A DNA stretch of 64,000 nt from Cellvibrio sp. 79. GTDB lineage: Bacteria > Pseudomonadota > Gammaproteobacteria > Pseudomonadales > Cellvibrionaceae. The position numbers and the translations under genes are program-made. The notes under the pieces were generated by a model. It did not search any database. It saw only the letters and a list, made by a program, of their open reading frames with translations, and was not told where the DNA came from. Shown here piece after piece: positions 21,791 to 31,421 of this stretch. Location: assembly GCA_003056245.1 (NCBI GenBank), contig MVDH01000001.1, positions 1,364,716-1,428,715 of the forward strand, read 5' to 3'. The first letter of the stretch is position 1, and every line of letters begins with the position of its first letter.

Positions 21791-22498
21791 ATGAATAACA
21801 CCAATCCTGTACTTGAATGCCAGCGAGTCAGCAAACATTACGGTCAGGGTGCGCTGTCGGTCAGTGTGCTGAGCAATGTTAATTTGCAAATACGTCCCGG
21901 CGAGCGAGTCGCGATTGTCGGTGCGTCGGGTTCGGGTAAATCGACTTTGCTAAATATTCTCGGTGGTCTGGATGTACCTGATAGCGGCGATGTATCGGTT
22001 GCCAGTCAAAATCTTTCGCGCTTGAATGCAGATGAACGTGGTCGTTTGCGCAATCGCAGTCTGGGTTTTGTTTATCAATTTCATCATTTATTGCCGGAAT
22101 TTACTGCGCTGGAAAATGTGTCCATGCCGTTATTAATTGGCAAATATTCCATTGCAGAATCCAAAGAACGTGCATTGAAATTGTTGGAACGTGTTGGACT
22201 TGCAAAACGTGTTAATCACAAGCCTTCCGAACTTTCCGGCGGTGAGCGTCAGCGTGTTGCAATTGCGCGTGCGTTGGTGAACAATCCTGCTTGCGTGCTA
22301 ATGGATGAACCCACTGGCAACCTGGATACCCATGCGGCGGAATCTATCCAATCACTCATGCTGGAATTAAATCGTTCGATAGGCACCAGCTTTGTAGTGG
22401 TCACACACGATCCGCGTTTGGCGGCGCGTATGGATCGTACGCTTACGCTAACAGAAGGCGAATTGCGCGAAGGTAATTTGCTGGCGACTGGAAATTAA
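21791..22498 (+). CDS. lolD: Lipoprotein-releasing ABC transporter ATPase LolD
   Basis: ATPase of the LolCDE lipoprotein exporter. Walker [10 protein letters not shown], signature [15 protein letters not shown] and Walker [12 protein letters not shown] are all intact, and the H-loop histidine is in VVTHD. From ATG 21791 it has 235 residues, like E. coli LolD (233). In-frame TTG 21773 and ATG 21779 are possible alternative starts, but family alignment favours MNNTNPVLE. lolE begins one base after the stop. Confidence 0.94.
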   Translation: MNNTNPVLECQRVSKHYGQGALSVSVLSNVNLQIRPGERVAIVGASGSGKSTLLNILGGLDVPDSGDVSVASQNLSRLNADERGRLRNRSLGFVYQFHHLLPEFTALENVSMPLLIGKYSIAESKERALKLLERVGLAKRVNHKPSELSGGERQRVAIARALVNNPACVLMDEPTGNLDTHAAESIQSLMLELNRSIGTSFVVVTHDPRLAARMDRTLTLTEGELREGNLLATGN

Positions 22499-22499
22499 T

Positions 22500-23729
22500 A
22501 TGTTTAAACGCTACATATTTTTAGTTGGCACTCGCTACGGAATTTCCCGCCGCCACAGTCATTTGGTGTCTTTTATTTCGCGCTTATCGACCGCTGGTTT
22601 GGTCATTGGTGTTGCCCTGCTAATTCTGGTGATGTCGATCATGAACGGATTTGATCGTGAGTTGCGTGAAAATATTTTAGGTGTGATGCCGCAGGCCAGT
22701 GTGTTGCATCGTCAGGCAATCAGTGATCCTGAATCGTTAATCACACAGGTTAAACAACATCCGCGGGTTATTGCTGCAACACCATTTGTACAGTTGCAAG
22801 GATTGCTCAGCCAGAATAAAGCAGTCGCACCAACGCAAATTTTTGGAATAGATCCTGCGCAAGAACACACAACTTCCAAGCTACCGGAATTTTTACCCGC
22901 CGGTACTTTGGACTCACTTGCCACGACTTCGGGCGCAATTGTGCTTGGACGTGGGGTTGCAGAAAAAATTAATGCAGAAGTCGGGCAGAGTTTGAGTTTA
23001 ATTATTCCTGCTGAAGGCGGTGCTGCCCCGCGTGTAAAAGTTGTTCATGTGATCGCGATTTTAAATACCCATACCGATATCGATAATGGCCTTGCGTTGA
23101 TGGAACTGCACCAGGCTGCGGAAATCGCAGGCTTTCCCGGACAGGTTTCAGGTGTGCGCTTGAAAGTGGATGATCTATTTGCTGCACCACAAGTTGTGCG
23201 CGACATTATGCAAACGCTGCCAGCGGATTATTACGGATCGAGCTGGATGCGTACTCATGGTGGTGTTTATCAATCGATTCAAATGTCCAAAAATATGGTG
23301 GGGATGCTGTTGTTTTTAATTATCGCCATTGCAGCGTTCAACCTGGTTTCAACGTTGATCATGGTGGTTGTTGATAAGCAAGGTGATATCGCCATCTTGC
23401 GCACCATGGGCGCTTCCACTCCGGAAATCATGGGTATTTTTATGGTGCAGGGAGGTTTGATCGGTTTAATTGGGACCAGTATTGGTTTGGTGATTGGGAT
23501 AGTCCTTTCCTATTTTGTAACGACAATTGTGCAGGGAATTGAAAAACTATTTGGTATCCAGTTTTTGCATTCGGATGTTTACCCGACGACTTATTTACCG
23601 TCGGAAATTGTGGCAGTGGATGTAATTAAAGTTGTCGCGACTGCATTGCTAATCAGTTTTTTTGTTACGCTTTATCCCGCCTGGCGGGCAAGTAGAATAC
23701 AACCCGCTGATGCACTGCGTTATGAATAA
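22500..23729 (+). CDS. lolE: Lipoprotein-releasing ABC transporter permease LolE
   Basis: Second FtsX-like permease of the Lol complex, 409 residues. It shares the layout of LolC: first helix about 23-48 followed by MNGFDRELRENILG, a periplasmic domain, and three C-terminal helices ending in ADALRYE. It lies directly after lolD with no gap, so the three genes are one operon. A hairpin separates it from the convergent bat operon. Confidence 0.92.
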   Translation: MFKRYIFLVGTRYGISRRHSHLVSFISRLSTAGLVIGVALLILVMSIMNGFDRELRENILGVMPQASVLHRQAISDPESLITQVKQHPRVIAATPFVQLQGLLSQNKAVAPTQIFGIDPAQEHTTSKLPEFLPAGTLDSLATTSGAIVLGRGVAEKINAEVGQSLSLIIPAEGGAAPRVKVVHVIAILNTHTDIDNGLALMELHQAAEIAGFPGQVSGVRLKVDDLFAAPQVVRDIMQTLPADYYGSSWMRTHGGVYQSIQMSKNMVGMLLFLIIAIAAFNLVSTLIMVVVDKQGDIAILRTMGASTPEIMGIFMVQGGLIGLIGTSIGLVIGIVLSYFVTTIVQGIEKLFGIQFLHSDVYPTTYLPSEIVAVDVIKVVATALLISFFVTLYPAWRASRIQPADALRYE

Positions 23730-23735
23730 ATTATT

Positions 23736-23756
23736 ACCCCGGTTATTAACCGGGGT
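23736..23756. terminator. Possible terminator hairpin between lolE and batD
   Basis: ACCCCGGT (23736-23743) pairs perfectly with ACCGGGGT (23749-23756) around TATTA. No good T-tract follows on either strand. The batD stop codon (23746-23748) lies in the loop and its last codons form one arm. It probably contributes to termination between the convergent operons. Confidence 0.45.
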
Positions 23757-25512
23757 AGAGGGATTTTAACGTAAGGCCTTCACCTGTATTTTTGGGTTTT
23801 TCCCGCCGCAAATTAGCCAGGATTTGCAGTAGTTTATCAAGGTCGGGAACTGCATTCTGGTTACTAAAAATCGCTTCATCCAACTTGCGTAATTCATCGG
23901 CCAGTTCGGTATTCCCTGCTCGTTCCGCTACTGTTTTCAATCCATTTATCTCCGGCGCTCGCCAGTAAATCCTGCCCCAATCAATAACCGCTTTGCGTAA
24001 GCCGGTCAATGATTTGTCAGCGAGTTGGCGTTTTACCTCACCCCATGCATGGGTTTCAGTCTCCTGCTGCGCCTGCTGAATATGATGGTGAGCATTTTTG
24101 TTTGATTCATTTACTCGCCGTTGTTGCAAGAATTTAAATGCAAAAAAAGCAGCAATCAACAATGAAATTAAATTGGTGATATATAGCCACACCGGAGTTT
24201 TTTCTATTTGCTGGATTTGGAGTTGATTAGTGTTTGCACCAGTAGTCACTGGAGTGTTTTCAGGTTCTTCAATAATATTTTCATCGACGCCCGCAATAGC
24301 ATTCGATGCTGTTGCTGGCTGACTTGCTACGCCGCTACCGACTTTCAAGGTTACTGCATTTAAATAAGCGGTCTCCATCATCTGGCTATGAGTATTCCAC
24401 CAGCGAACTTCGGTTTGGGGAAGGGTAAACGTGCCTTCTTTAGTCGGTACAATTGCAATTGTTTCTGTGCGCGTGCCAACAACTCCCTCTGGTGACTTTT
24501 GATCATCGGTTTGCGCTTGGTCCTTATAAAAAGTAACACCGTCAATATTGCTAACATCCAGTGGTGTAATTTGCCCGGCAGTTAAGCCATCTGTTTTGAT
24601 CGTGATGGTGCGGGTAACAGGCTCGCCAACTTTCAGCGTACTAATATCAGTGCTCCAGTGTTCACTTAACTCCAATTTTTTTGCGGGCATCCAGCTATTA
24701 CCAGCCGCTGATGCCGGAGCAGCGAGCACATTGATGCGCTGTTCATCAGTGCGTAACCGCAGAACATTATTGCGGTTGTTGCCGTAGAATCTATCCCAAA
24801 TATCGCGCCCGCCCTGATTAACGGAAACCTGGTAAAGCATGCTGGGAATAATCAGCTCGCCGCTCTGTTGCGGGAAAACGGCGTAACGTGTTTCGACAAC
24901 AGCACCGGGACGATTGTTAATTTTGGTTTGGTATTGTTTTTCATCTAACTGCACAGCCAGTGCATCTTTAACTTGCATGGGTTGCAACTCAATACCGGAA
25001 AGGCCAACGGTGGTGTATAAACGCAAGGTAACGATGACTTGTTGTTGTACATAAGCAGCATCAGCACTGGTTTCTATTTCCACGCTGACATTGTTATCAC
25101 TATCTTTGGGTGTGCGGCTTTTGCCTTCCACTGTAATTTCAATTGCATCACTGACCGCTCCATCAATATTGAACGATGGAATTAATAATTTGCCGATCCG
25201 TTTTGGTGCCAATGCAATTTTCCACTCGGTGGACGCTTCCATGCTGCCATTGATAATGCTCATTTGTGTACCACTTTGGGTATTCAGAATGTCAAAATCT
25301 TTTTGCAGCAATTCGTAATCAGGCGATGCATTAATCTGTTCATCATAACGCAACACCAGGGTGAAGGTTTCCTCCAAACCCAATGTATCCCGGTCCACAC
25401 TGGCGGTAAGGTTGCCGGCAAATACATTGAGCCCGGTTACCATTAACAGGAAACCCACACAACGGCTCAACCATAATTTAATTTTTGAATCTGTCAGTTT
25501 CATAGTTGCCAT
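23746..25512 (-). CDS. batD: BatD family protein
   Basis: Large periplasm-exposed protein of the Bat (Bacteroides aerotolerance-type) cluster, last gene of the moxR-bat operon. It has 588 residues: N-terminal hydrophobic signal/anchor (about 13-31, ending VFAG), a long beta-rich BatD region (30-430), one transmembrane helix (TPVWLYITNLISLLIAAFFAF, about 444-464) and a cytosolic helical tail. BatD proteins are assumed to act with VWA proteins BatA/BatB at the membrane; their biochemical role is not established. The start at 25512 is uncertain, since a second in-frame ATG lies 9 bp downstream and neither has a good Shine-Dalgarno. Confidence 0.88.
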   Translation of the reverse strand: MATMKLTDSKIKLWLSRCVGFLLMVTGLNVFAGNLTASVDRDTLGLEETFTLVLRYDEQINASPDYELLQKDFDILNTQSGTQMSIINGSMEASTEWKIALAPKRIGKLLIPSFNIDGAVSDAIEITVEGKSRTPKDSDNNVSVEIETSADAAYVQQQVIVTLRLYTTVGLSGIELQPMQVKDALAVQLDEKQYQTKINNRPGAVVETRYAVFPQQSGELIIPSMLYQVSVNQGGRDIWDRFYGNNRNNVLRLRTDEQRINVLAAPASAAGNSWMPAKKLELSEHWSTDISTLKVGEPVTRTITIKTDGLTAGQITPLDVSNIDGVTFYKDQAQTDDQKSPEGVVGTRTETIAIVPTKEGTFTLPQTEVRWWNTHSQMMETAYLNAVTLKVGSGVASQPATASNAIAGVDENIIEEPENTPVTTGANTNQLQIQQIEKTPVWLYITNLISLLIAAFFAFKFLQQRRVNESNKNAHHHIQQAQQETETHAWGEVKRQLADKSLTGLRKAVIDWGRIYWRAPEINGLKTVAERAGNTELADELRKLDEAIFSNQNAVPDLDKLLQILANLRREKPKNTGEGLTLKSLYPG

Positions 25513-25576
25513 CGAATTGTTGTCACCGAAATAAATAATTACTATCGAAATAAATAGCTACTACCACAATAAATAC

Positions 25577-27592
25577 TCACCACCGATTCTCCGCACCGTT
25601 TTCAGGAGCAGACCACTCGCCATTCAATATTTCCTGATTGCGCTTGTAGTGTTCATAATTAAATTTATTGCGTAATAATCCACCCGGATCATCGGGTACG
25701 CGGCGTAACCACTGTTCCATTGCCTGACGCTCTTCATCCGTTAACCCGTCGTCCTTAGGTGTAACTGCCTGCATTTGCTGCTGTTCGGCTTGTTCCTGCT
25801 TGTCTTCATTTTCTTTGGCTGCCTGGGCGGCTTTTTCCTGTTCGTTTTTTTCTTCAGAATCTTGCTGTTGTTCAGCGGATTGTTGATCCTGGTTTTGTTG
25901 CTGGTCTTGTTCCTGCTGCTGATCCTTTTGCGCCTGGTTTTTCATATCCTGTTTTTGTTGTCCCTGATTTTGCTTGTCCTGGTTTTGCTGTGATTGGCTT
26001 TGATCATCCTGGTTGTTTTGATTGTTGCTGTCCTGGTTCTGATCATTGGAATCCTGATTCTGTTGATCATTCTGTTCCTTGTTTTGCTGATCTTGTTGGG
26101 ATTGATCCTGCTTGTCTTTATCTTGTTGCTGATCCTGTTTGTCTTGCTCGTCTTTATTTTGATCGGAATGTTGGTCCTGATTCTGTTGATCCTGGTTTTG
26201 TTCTTTTTGTTGTTTAATCAAATTCTCAACAATTTGGCGATTCTTTTTTGCATCTGCCATATCCGGTTGCAGCTTTAATGCTTCATCATACGCCTTGAGT
26301 GCTTCCGGTAATTTTTTGGCTTTCGTCAACGCGTTACCGCGGTTGTAATGCGCATCGGCGGTATCAAGTTGGGAGTAGGTTTGTGCTGCGTTGGCATAAT
26401 CACCCGCGCGGTATTGTGCGCCGGCTTTCCATTCCGGGTCTGTGAAATTTTGCGCCGCCTCGGTAGAATTGTGTTGTTGTAATTGTTCGTAGGCTTGCTG
26501 GTTTTTATTTTTCCATAAATCATCCCACCCAAATGCATAACTTTTTGTTGGTGTTAAACCAAGGGCAGGCAATAGCAACAGGCTCAACAATACACCGCGC
26601 CGGAAACAATAAAGCACGATGGGTAACAGCAACAATACCAGCCAATGGCCGCGGTCATACCAGCTGTCAAATTCGCGATCTACTGTTTGGGTTTCCTGTT
26701 TTTCCGGTGCCGGTAAATCCATTAAATAATCTATATCGCTGCTATTGTTAGTGAGTGTGCGATAACGACCGTGAGTTTGTCTGGCAAAACTTTGTAATTC
26801 GCTGGCATCAAGTTGCGTGGTAACAATATTGCGCTTGCCATCGCGCACAAAACCGCCTTTAGTGCTGGGAATCGGTGTGGGTTCCGCACCGCCAACGCCC
26901 ATGACTGATAAACGATAGAGGTTGTTTTGATTCATGGTTTCGATAATGCGTGATTGGGCGGCAGCAATTACTCCATCAGTAATTAACAGCAAATCGCCTT
27001 GGGAAATTCCCGCATCTTTTAATAATTTTAAACCGCGATCTACTGCTGCTTCGGTGTTGCTACCTTCTGCCGGCATTACATTGGGATGCAAGGCGGGAAT
27101 AATATTGATGATAGTTTCCACATCATCCGTCAGTGGTGTTACCACATGCACATCGCCGGCGTAAACCAGCAGTGCAGTTTGGCCATCTTTGCGTTCGCGC
27201 AATAAATCAATCATTTTTAAACGTGCGCGAACGAGGCGTGAAGGTTTTAAATCTTCACTCATCATGGATGGGGAAAGGTCCAGCATTATCACCAGCGCTT
27301 GCTGGTTTTTTTCTACGGAGACCGGCAGCTTTTCCCAGGCTGGGCCAGCCAGTGCGACACAACCAATAATCCAGCTAAATAACAACGCAATTAATTGCCA
27401 GGGTTTGATGCGTGTGGTTTGTCCATCTAATAAATATTTTAATAACTCAGGTGCAACCATTTGCTGCCATTGGCGCGCGTTGTGTTTTTGATACCACAAT
27501 AATAGTGCGAGCACTACGACAGGAATCAGCGCCAACAACCAGTGCGGACGCAAAAAATGAAACTGGCTACTGATTAAATCCAGGCTATCCAT
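25577..27592 (-). CDS. BatB/BatC fusion: membrane VWA domain plus TPR and Gln/Asn/Asp-rich region
   Basis: A 671-residue protein. Two N-terminal helices (17-34, 62-83) precede a von Willebrand A domain with an intact MIDAS start DLSPS (105-109) and LLITDG. Two more helices near 305-345 follow, then TPR repeats (about 385-450; NRGNALTKAKKLPEALKAYDEAL is typical). A strongly biased Gln/Asn/Asp/Lys tract (about 455-610) precedes a short conserved C-terminus. This combines BatB (VWA) and BatC (TPR). The stop of upstream batA overlaps its ATG region (both at 27592). The low-complexity tract is probably disordered. The hydrophobic frames on the other strand are its antisense image. Confidence 0.88.
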   Translation of the reverse strand: MDSLDLISSQFHFLRPHWLLALIPVVVLALLLWYQKHNARQWQQMVAPELLKYLLDGQTTRIKPWQLIALLFSWIIGCVALAGPAWEKLPVSVEKNQQALVIMLDLSPSMMSEDLKPSRLVRARLKMIDLLRERKDGQTALLVYAGDVHVVTPLTDDVETIINIIPALHPNVMPAEGSNTEAAVDRGLKLLKDAGISQGDLLLITDGVIAAAQSRIIETMNQNNLYRLSVMGVGGAEPTPIPSTKGGFVRDGKRNIVTTQLDASELQSFARQTHGRYRTLTNNSSDIDYLMDLPAPEKQETQTVDREFDSWYDRGHWLVLLLLPIVLYCFRRGVLLSLLLLPALGLTPTKSYAFGWDDLWKNKNQQAYEQLQQHNSTEAAQNFTDPEWKAGAQYRAGDYANAAQTYSQLDTADAHYNRGNALTKAKKLPEALKAYDEALKLQPDMADAKKNRQIVENLIKQQKEQNQDQQNQDQHSDQNKDEQDKQDQQQDKDKQDQSQQDQQNKEQNDQQNQDSNDQNQDSNNQNNQDDQSQSQQNQDKQNQGQQKQDMKNQAQKDQQQEQDQQQNQDQQSAEQQQDSEEKNEQEKAAQAAKENEDKQEQAEQQQMQAVTPKDDGLTDEERQAMEQWLRRVPDDPGGLLRNKFNYEHYKRNQEILNGEWSAPENGAENRW

Positions 27593-28626
27593 TAATTAGC
27601 CTCCGCATTGTTCGGACGGACATTATTCGTGATCTGGCCGGTGATTCGACCTTGCCACCAATGCAGGGCTGCAATTATCAGACTCAACAAAAATGCCACT
27701 GCCAATGGCCAATAAAATAATGTTTGTACGGGGCGAAATTTTTCCGCTTCAATTTCGATGGGCTCAAGTTTATCCAGCTCATGATGGATCTGGTCCAATT
27801 CTTCCAGGTTGCGCGCACGGAAATATTTACCACCGGTTTTTTCAGCAATCGCAATCATTGTTGGCTCATCCAGGTCGCGCGATGGATTAATAGTGCGCGA
27901 GCCGAATAATCCGGGAACCTCCATGGATTCAGCACCGAACGCAATCGTATAAATTTTTATGTTGGCTTTCTGTGCAAGCTCGGTAGCTTTATCGGGCGCA
28001 AGCACACCGGCAGTGTTGGCGCCATCGGTAAGTACAATTAAAACGCGGCTCGCATTGGGACGATCACGCAACCGTTTCACGGCGAGCGCAATAGCATCAC
28101 CAATTGCGGTTTCCCTACCAGCGAAACCAATTTGTGCTTCCTGCAACAATTCTTTCACGGTTTGGCGATCATAAGTGAGTGGCGCTTGTAAGTAAGCCTG
28201 GGCACCAAACAAAATCAAACCGAGGCGATCTGCATTGCGGCGTTCTACAAAATCGCCAATCACTTTTTTCACAGCCATCAAACGATTGATACGTTGACCA
28301 TGCAACGCCATATCCATTTGTTCCATACTGCCGGAAATATCCACCGCCATTAATAAATCGCGGCCGCTGGAAGGCATGCTCATAGGTTCACCAACCCATT
28401 TCGGGTTGGTGGCTGCAAATAAACAGCTTAACCAGATAGCCCAGAGCGCAAATAATTTTGCCGGGCGCCTGCCGATGCTTAAACGGTTGTGCCGTTCCAG
28501 TTGGCTGGCATGTTGATAAAAAGGTACTCGCAAAGCGGCTTCAACACGCTTTTTCGGTGCGATAAATTTCATGACCAACGGTAAAGGTGCAAGCAACAAT
28601 AAATAAGGCCATTGCATTTCAAACAT
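27592..28626 (-). CDS. batA: BatA-type membrane VWA protein
   Basis: A 344-residue membrane protein with N-terminal helices, a VWA domain with complete MIDAS DISGS (96-100), a conserved threonine region and LTDGAN, and a C-terminal helix (about 305-325). MIDAS proteins bind a divalent cation and a partner protein. The order moxR - DUF58 - DUF4381 - batA - batB/C - batD is the classic MoxR/Bat cluster, where a MoxR AAA ATPase is thought to remodel or activate VWA partners. It overlaps the upstream DUF4381 gene by 8 bp. Confidence 0.9.
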   Translation of the reverse strand: MFEMQWPYLLLLAPLPLVMKFIAPKKRVEAALRVPFYQHASQLERHNRLSIGRRPAKLFALWAIWLSCLFAATNPKWVGEPMSMPSSGRDLLMAVDISGSMEQMDMALHGQRINRLMAVKKVIGDFVERRNADRLGLILFGAQAYLQAPLTYDRQTVKELLQEAQIGFAGRETAIGDAIALAVKRLRDRPNASRVLIVLTDGANTAGVLAPDKATELAQKANIKIYTIAFGAESMEVPGLFGSRTINPSRDLDEPTMIAIAEKTGGKYFRARNLEELDQIHHELDKLEPIEIEAEKFRPVQTLFYWPLAVAFLLSLIIAALHWWQGRITGQITNNVRPNNAEAN

Positions 28627-29158
28627 GGCTGGCCTCCGCTGTTTTTAGCGGTTTACGTGCAGGCAATTTTTGACGGTAATTGCGATGTTGCGACAACCAG
28701 TTGCGGCACAGATGATAGAGTGCGGTTGCCTCTATCTGCGGATTTTTTTGATAGCTTGCGGTTAATAATTGCTGGCCAATCGCTGAGTTAAATTGCATTG
28801 CTGGATTGACATATACGCGATCCAACCACTCCAGCCATGCCTGGCCTTTAATACTGGCATTAAAGCTTTTCGGGTATGCCGTTAGGGCAGTGCGACGTAA
28901 TAACACACTAATTTCATGTAAGAACGCAGTAGCATTTTGTGTGTTTTGATAGTTTGAATAAATGGTGTCCAGTTCCTGTTGCGCCAGTTTACGATAGCGA
29001 TTTTGTTTGAGATGACGGCGCCATAAAAAGACAGCAACAAGTGCGAGTATCAACAAGGCAAGGATCGCCCACCAACCGGGTGCTAAAGGCCACCAGCTGA
29101 CAGAATCCGGTAAATGAATATCAGCGAGCTGATCAAGTGGTGATTGGTTAGGTTGCAT
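28619..29158 (-). CDS. DUF4381 family membrane protein
   Basis: A 179-residue protein with one transmembrane helix near the N-terminus (WWAILALLILALVAVFLW, about 29-46) and a cytosolic helical domain containing LLRRTALTAYPK. This matches DUF4381 proteins, found almost only in MoxR/Bat clusters between the DUF58 and VWA genes. The biochemical function is not known. It overlaps batA by 8 bp, so co-translation is likely. Confidence 0.85.
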   Translation of the reverse strand: MQPNQSPLDQLADIHLPDSVSWWPLAPGWWAILALLILALVAVFLWRRHLKQNRYRKLAQQELDTIYSNYQNTQNATAFLHEISVLLRRTALTAYPKSFNASIKGQAWLEWLDRVYVNPAMQFNSAIGQQLLTASYQKNPQIEATALYHLCRNWLSQHRNYRQKLPARKPLKTAEASHV

Positions 29159-29183
29159 AATTATTTGTGCATCCGCAATTCAA

Positions 29184-30137
29184 TTATTTTTTTCGGCCAA
29201 AGGCTTTGCGCAAGCCATCCTGGATATCTTCATCCGTTGCGTAACTCAGCAATGGAATACGCAAACGTTTGCACACTTGTGCCAGTGCATCCAGGTGTTG
29301 GTCGAATTGGAGTTTATAGGCCTGTTGAAACGTTTTTTCGTTGGCAGCTAACTGCAAGCGCTCGCGACCATTACTAATGGTTAAAGGAGCATTGCTGATT
29401 AATTGGCGTTCAAGTGGATCATAAATATGAATGAGTGTGACATCAGTATGGCGTGCAAGCTCAAATAGTTGTTGTTCGCACGCCGCGTCTGCATCATGGA
29501 AATCACTGATAATAAAAAGCGCGCAACCCGGTTTGGCAATACGACGCGCATCAGCCAGGATCTTATGCAATTGGTTCGCACGTTGATTGGTAGTTGGTTC
29601 CGGTGCGATGGGGGATTTCAAACGGTGATTGTAATCCTGCAATTGGTGCATCAATTCCAATACTGCATGTTTGCTGCGGCGCGGGCGTATATCGCGCTGG
29701 TCGTAATCGCCAAATACCAACGCACCTAATCGATCACCATTGGCGAGCGCAGCCCAACCCAATAATGTTGCAATGTGTGCACCCAATACCGATTTAAAAC
29801 AGCGATGGCTGCCAAAAAATAAGGGCGAGCGTTGGTCCACTAACATAAATACCGGACGCTCACGTTCTTCATGGAAAACTTTGGTGTGGGTAACTTGTGT
29901 GCGCGCAGTAACTCGCCAATCGATGGAGCGAATATCATCGCCCGGTTGATAAAGGCGCACTTGTTCAAAATCCATCCCGCGCCCGCGAAAGCGAGTGCGA
30001 TCACTACCGGATAACATGCTGCGTGCCGCTTGATGGGCAAAGAGTTTTAAATCCTGCGCGGCAAAACGACAACGCAAGAGTGCACTCAAATCGGTGTAGG
30101 CTCCACGTGGATTTAAATCCTGCTGCAATTCATTCAT
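29184..30137 (-). CDS. DUF58 domain protein of the moxR-bat operon
   Basis: A 317-residue protein with the DUF58 signature around YQPGDDIRSIDWRVTART and a degenerate VWA-like fold after it. Members are paired with MoxR ATPases, but their role is unproven. I start at ATG 30137 (MNELQQDLNP), with GAG 9 nt upstream; an in-frame start at 30164 would add nine residues without support. It lies between moxR and the DUF4381 gene. Confidence 0.87.
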   Translation of the reverse strand: MNELQQDLNPRGAYTDLSALLRCRFAAQDLKLFAHQAARSMLSGSDRTRFRGRGMDFEQVRLYQPGDDIRSIDWRVTARTQVTHTKVFHEERERPVFMLVDQRSPLFFGSHRCFKSVLGAHIATLLGWAALANGDRLGALVFGDYDQRDIRPRRSKHAVLELMHQLQDYNHRLKSPIAPEPTTNQRANQLHKILADARRIAKPGCALFIISDFHDADAACEQQLFELARHTDVTLIHIYDPLERQLISNAPLTISNGRERLQLAANEKTFQQAYKLQFDQHLDALAQVCKRLRIPLLSYATDEDIQDGLRKAFGRKK

Positions 30138-30191
30138 AGCTATTTGCTCGCCCTTCATGTGCAATTGAATGGGAAATCAGCATCAATCAAA

Positions 30192-31151
30192 TTAACTTAA
30201 AGGAACTGCTGCCAATAATTTATCAATTGCATGATTGGGGGTAGTGCCAGTCGCTTCTGCTTCAAAACTTAAAATCAAACGGTGACGTAAAACATCATGC
30301 GCAACGGCTTGCACATCGTCGGGGCTAACAAAGTCGCGGCCGTTCAACCATGCATGGGCGCGGGCGCAACGATCCAGCGCGATGGTTGCGCGTGGACTTG
30401 CGCCATATTCGATCAGTTGATCGAGATCTTCGGAATATTGGCCAGGGCGGCGGGTGGCGTTAATTAAATGGACGATATAGTCCTCAACGGATTCGGCCAT
30501 GTGAATTGCAAGAATTTCTTTACGCGCGGTGTCGATAGTTGTCTGGCTGATCACATCGGGTTTGCTCACTGCAATTGCCGCTGCTTCATTGCGTGCGAGT
30601 TGCAGGATGCGGCGTTCAGCATCAAGGCTTGGATAATCCACAATCACATGCAACAAGAAGCGGTCGAGCTGTGCTTCCGGCAATGGATAGGTACCTTCCT
30701 GTTCAATCGGGTTCTGGGTTGCCATCACCATAAATAAACCGGGCAGGGGATACGTCTTGCTGCCCACGCTCACTTGCCGCTCGGCCATGGCTTCCAGCAA
30801 TGCCGATTGCACTTTGGCCGGGGCGCGGTTGATTTCGTCGGCTAATACCAGGTTGTGAAAAATCGGGCCGGGCTGGAATTCAAAACGGTTTTGTTCGGGG
30901 CGATAAATATCGGTACCAGTCACATCGGAAGGTAAAAGGTCCGGCGTGAATTGAATGCGATGGAAATTGCCTTCGATAGCTTGCGATAGTGTTTTGATCG
31001 CTTTGGTCTTGGCCAGGCCGGGAGCACCTTCTACCAGCAAATGGCCATCGGCGAGCAGGGCGATCAACAGGCGTTGGATCAAATGCTCCTGGCCGATAAT
31101 TTGATCGTTAAGCCAGGTGTTAAGCGATTGAATTTGTTGATAAGCCTGCAT
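30192..31151 (-). CDS. moxR: MoxR family AAA+ ATPase
   Basis: A 319-residue AAA+ ATPase and first gene of the bat operon. Walker A GAPGLAKTK, Walker B LVLADEINRAP, sensor 1 MATQNP and a sensor-2 region (GASPRATIAL) are intact. MoxR ATPases act as chaperone-like factors for VWA-domain proteins, which matches the three VWA-type proteins encoded downstream. I start at ATG 31151 behind AAGGGG; the frame to 31187 would add 12 residues that do not fit the family. The upstream region faces gdhB, so the 270-bp gap must hold divergent promoters. Confidence 0.9.
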   Translation of the reverse strand: MQAYQQIQSLNTWLNDQIIGQEHLIQRLLIALLADGHLLVEGAPGLAKTKAIKTLSQAIEGNFHRIQFTPDLLPSDVTGTDIYRPEQNRFEFQPGPIFHNLVLADEINRAPAKVQSALLEAMAERQVSVGSKTYPLPGLFMVMATQNPIEQEGTYPLPEAQLDRFLLHVIVDYPSLDAERRILQLARNEAAAIAVSKPDVISQTTIDTARKEILAIHMAESVEDYIVHLINATRRPGQYSEDLDQLIEYGASPRATIALDRCARAHAWLNGRDFVSPDDVQAVAHDVLRHRLILSFEAEATGTTPNHAIDKLLAAVPLS

Positions 31152-31421
31152 ATTCGCGCAATTCCCCTTTAGCTGATAAACCGGCACTGAATTGAATTGG
31201 CCGGGCGGTGTCTTGAATTATTGGTACTGAACCCGTCGCTGTGCATCTACTTGTTGTTGTGCATCACGCATGGCGCCTAACCTGACATCGGTAGTGCGCT
31301 GGATAGACTGCCCAATCTGGAGTCAGTTCCTTGTGATTTCAACTGTTTAGCAGAAATTTTCGACTAATCTTTAAAGCAGTTCCCACGAACAAGCGTTTCT
31401 GTTCCCTAAGGAGACAAGGCG

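Noticed and set aside
25775-26278. Highly hydrophobic plus-strand frames, looking like multi-pass membrane proteins
   Set aside because: Antisense of the Gln/Asn/Asp-rich tract of BatB/C: CAG/GAT/AAT codons read backwards give Leu/Ile/Val.
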